Shown: one piece after another, positions 32,647-34,131 of the stretch
Numbering within the stretch: the first letter of the stretch is position 1
Layout: each line of letters begins with the position of its first letter
From: Pseudomonadota bacterium
GTDB lineage: Bacteria > Pseudomonadota > Alphaproteobacteria > Sphingomonadales > Sphingomonadaceae
Direction: 5' to 3'
Length of the DNA: 34,131 nucleotides
Assembly (NCBI GenBank): GCA_018240895.1
Contig: JAFEEX010000054.1
Coordinates: 142 to 34,272, forward strand
The notes under the pieces: generated by a model
What the model was told of the DNA's origin: nothing
Database searches by the model: none
The model's input: only the letters and a program-made list of their open reading frames with translations
Program-made: the position numbers and the translations under genes

Positions 32647-32710
32647 CAATCGGCATTCTGCACGGGCGCAACGCAGGTGAATCCGCAGTGAGGAACAGGC
32701 TGCAAGACAT

Positions 32711-32743
32711 TGATAAAAAAGAAGGGCCGGCTTGCGCCGGCCC
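32711..32743 (-). terminator. Rho-independent terminator of the LysR gene
   Basis: A perfect 8-bp stem, GGGCCGGC-TTGC-GCCGGCCC (32724-32743), is followed on the minus strand by TTCTTTTTT (plus-strand AAAAAAGAA, 32715-32723). This is a textbook intrinsic terminator about 100 bp past the LysR stop, and it separates that gene from the marR operon. Confidence 0.88.
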
Positions 32744-32816
32744 GGAAAGTCTTGGGAGAGGATGCCTGAAAGGCCCGTTCCATATGGGTTGCAAATTGCC
32801 ATGCTGCAAGTGCGAA

Positions 32817-32858
32817 AATCGCAATCAAGTTGCATTTTATGCAACTATCGTTGCGATT
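32817..32858. repeat. Nested inverted repeats across the LysR stop codon
   Basis: Four 8-bp arms are arranged AATCGCAA-tca-AGTTGCAT-ttt-ATGCAACT-atcg-TTGCGATT. The inner pair (32828-32835 / 32839-32846) and the outer pair (32817-32824 / 32851-32858) would give one long hairpin with a 3/4-nt internal loop. It spans the last codons and the stop (32845) of the LysR gene. The role is unknown: mRNA 3' protection, a pause site or a protein site are possible. Confidence 0.65.
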
Positions 32859-33732
32859 GCCGGCAAATTGACGCATCCGGCGTTGTCTCTCTGAAGGCAT
32901 CGATCAGGGCGTGATCAGCGCCGAACTGGCTGGTCCAATCCGCGCCCAAAGCCAGCCCCAGGCGGCGGCGCAGGCCAAATTCCGTGATGGGAACCATGGC
33001 AATACCCGGCCCGCCCAGCGATCGCGGTGCGACGGTCACCCCCAGGCCGGCGCGAACCATGGCCATGACGCGATCATCATTGGCGGAGCGCAGGGAAAAG
33101 CGGGGGCGCACGCCGCGTTCGGTAAAGAACCGGCTGGTTTCGCCCAGCACCTCGCACGATCGGCGCGCGATCATGGTTTCGCCGGCAACGTCAGCGGCGC
33201 TGATGGCGCTTGCTTCGGCGAGGGGGTGAGAGGCGGGCAGGGCCAGGCAATAGTCCTCCTCGATCAAGACCTCTCCATCATTGCGGCGCGTGCCGCCCAC
33301 CAGGGTCAGCGCCAGATCAAGCGAGCCATTGGCCAGCGCCGAATGCAGTTCGCGCTCCCCGCCCTCGGTCAGGTCAAGCGGTTCCGGCCCGGCATAGCGC
33401 GCCACGGTTGCTTCCAGCCATGACGACGGGGCGCTTTCCAGCACGCCAAGGCGGATCGGGCGCACCGGCACCGGCAAGTGGCCCACCTGGACTTCGGCCT
33501 GGTGAAACCCGGCCTCGATCGCGCGGGCCAGTGGCAACAGGGCGTTGCCTGCCTGAGTCAGCCCGACGCGTCGCCGCTGCCGCAGGAACAGCCGCGTGCC
33601 AAGCTGACGCTCCAGTTCGGCAATCCCGCCAGACAGCGTCGGTTGCGCCACGTTGAGCGCATTGGCGGCGCGGGTAAAACTGCCGGTATCGACCACGGCA
33701 AGGAACTGGCGAAGCTGGGTTCGGCTTAACAT
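32845..33732 (-). CDS. LysR-family transcriptional regulator
   Basis: A 295-residue LysR regulator. The N-terminal helix-turn-helix reads LRQFLAVVDTGSFTRAANALNVAQPTLSGGIAELERQLGTRLFLR (in order at about 7-51). The effector domain of two alpha/beta lobes follows (LDLALTLVGG; DEVMAMVRAGLGVTVAPRS-like segment NDDRVMAMVRAGLGVTVAPRS near 218-238). It is divergent from an isovaleryl-CoA dehydrogenase gene with 96 bp between the starts, the usual arrangement for LysR control of a neighbour. The AT-rich spacer includes the palindrome CTATA-C-TATAG (33742-33752) 10 bp from its own ATG. The effector may be an acyl-CoA or branched-chain metabolite, by context only. It ends in a clear terminator. Confidence 0.9.
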   Translation of the reverse strand: MLSRTQLRQFLAVVDTGSFTRAANALNVAQPTLSGGIAELERQLGTRLFLRQRRRVGLTQAGNALLPLARAIEAGFHQAEVQVGHLPVPVRPIRLGVLESAPSSWLEATVARYAGPEPLDLTEGGERELHSALANGSLDLALTLVGGTRRNDGEVLIEEDYCLALPASHPLAEASAISAADVAGETMIARRSCEVLGETSRFFTERGVRPRFSLRSANDDRVMAMVRAGLGVTVAPRSLGGPGIAMVPITEFGLRRRLGLALGADWTSQFGADHALIDAFRETTPDASICRQSQR

Positions 33733-33741
33733 CGGATAATC

Positions 33742-33752
33742 CTATACTATAG
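33742..33752. promoter_or_regulatory. Palindrome in the LysR / acyl-CoA dehydrogenase divergent spacer
   Basis: CTATA-C-TATAG is an 11-bp perfect palindrome in the AT-rich spacer, and its minus-strand reading also offers a -10-like TATAGT for the LysR gene. It could be part of a LysR box overlapping that promoter. The evidence is symmetry and position only. Confidence 0.35.
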
Positions 33753-33828
33753 CCCGCTCAAATCCAGTTTTTCTAATTTCAGTGGCTGCGATAACGTGCC
33801 ACCAATCACCGGTCTGAGAGGAATGCCG

Positions 33829-34131
33829 ATGCGCGCCACCCCCGATTTCGATTTCGGCCTGACCGAAAGCGCCCAGATGATCCGTGATGCGGCGGGCCGC
33901 TTTGCCGATGAACAGATCATGCCGCTCGCCGCCGAGATCGACCGCGATGACCGCTTTCCGCGCGAGCTGTGGGAACCGATGGGCGCGCTGGGCCTGCACG
34001 GGGTGACGGTGGAGGAGGAGTTCGGCGGGCTGGGCCTGGGCTATCTCGATCACGTTATAGCGGTGGAAGAGGTCAGCCGCGCGAGTGGCGCTGTCGGCCT
34101 GTCCTATGGCGCGCATTCCAACCTGTGCATC
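33829..34131 (+). CDS. Isovaleryl-CoA dehydrogenase, N-terminal part
   Basis: The first 101 codons of an FAD-dependent acyl-CoA dehydrogenase; the gene runs off the right edge. It reads FDFGLTESAQMIRDAAGRFADEQIMPLAAEIDR in order, then LWEPMGALGLHGVTVEEEFGGLGLGY and VSRASGAVGLSYGAHSNLCI. The phrase LSYGAHSNLC is characteristic of the isovaleryl-CoA dehydrogenase branch, the third step of leucine catabolism. ATG at 33829 is preferred, because GAGAGG lies seven bases upstream; an ATG at 33823 would sit too close to that site. It is divergent from the LysR gene, a likely regulator. The catalytic Glu is beyond the window. Confidence 0.88.
   Translation, partial: MRATPDFDFGLTESAQMIRDAAGRFADEQIMPLAAEIDRDDRFPRELWEPMGALGLHGVTVEEEFGGLGLGYLDHVIAVEEVSRASGAVGLSYGAHSNLCI

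Noticed and set aside
32613-32900. A 96-residue N-terminal extension of MarR.
   Set aside because: It crosses the intrinsic terminator, the palindromic operator and the end of the LysR gene, and does not resemble any regulator domain.
1-34131. CRISPR arrays, tRNA or rRNA genes, insertion-sequence transposases, integrases or phage genes.
   Set aside because: I looked for regular short repeats, cloverleaf-like segments and transposase/integrase motifs and found none that hold up; mobility at 9.7-11.9 kb is inferred only from broken genes.

Overview
The window is high-GC DNA with the gene content of an alphaproteobacterium of the Sphingomonadales (Novosphingobium, Sphingobium or Sphingomonas type). 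The grounds are a TonB-dependent receptor in a catabolic setting, a rhizobial/sphingomonad-type L-rhamnose pathway with a fused aldolase-dehydrogenase, and crotonase and acyl-CoA dehydrogenase genes. The genus is inferred from gene content, not from a marker gene. I saw no rRNA, tRNA, CRISPR array or transposase.

Region A (1-9.7 kb) is a metal/oxidative-stress block. It holds the start of a heavy-metal RND pump and its periplasmic adaptor, an OmpR-type response regulator with its histidine kinase, a b-type cytochrome, a VIT1/CCC1-type metal transporter, an MgtC/DUF4010 membrane protein, an exported catalase-peroxidase and a small membrane protein. A near-identical 19-bp element containing two TGAC half-sites 11 bp apart lies upstream of four of these genes (adaptor, cytochrome b, VIT transporter, katG). 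It always points the same way and is the best candidate for the response regulator's binding site. The VIT and katG copies belong to a longer ungapped 78-bp duplication that also covers the ribosome binding site and the first codons of the VIT gene.

Region B (9.7-11.86 kb) is a mosaic junction. It contains a C-terminal remnant that may come from an OLD-type nuclease, an orphan ABC ATPase with what looks like the broken start of its permease, and a gene-poor stretch of about 380 bp with lower GC in part.

Region C (11.86-22.3 kb) is an L-rhamnose utilisation locus. A GH106 alpha-L-rhamnosidase, L-rhamnose isomerase and a rhamnulose-1-phosphate aldolase/lactaldehyde dehydrogenase fusion run leftward. 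A sugar kinase, an MFS transporter and a DeoR repressor run rightward from a shared divergent control region with inverted and direct repeats. Together they release rhamnose from glycosides and convert it to DHAP and lactate.

Region D (22.3-29.4 kb) holds a membrane-anchored alpha/beta hydrolase, an OruR-like AraC regulator, a TonB-dependent receptor, an HxlR regulator and two crotonase-family enzymes. This looks like uptake and CoA-dependent breakdown of an unidentified compound, possibly the aglycone of a rhamnoside.

Region E (29.4-34.1 kb) is a marR-emrA-emrB drug-efflux operon behind a perfect inverted repeat, then a LysR regulator divergent from the start of an isovaleryl-CoA dehydrogenase gene that runs off the right edge.
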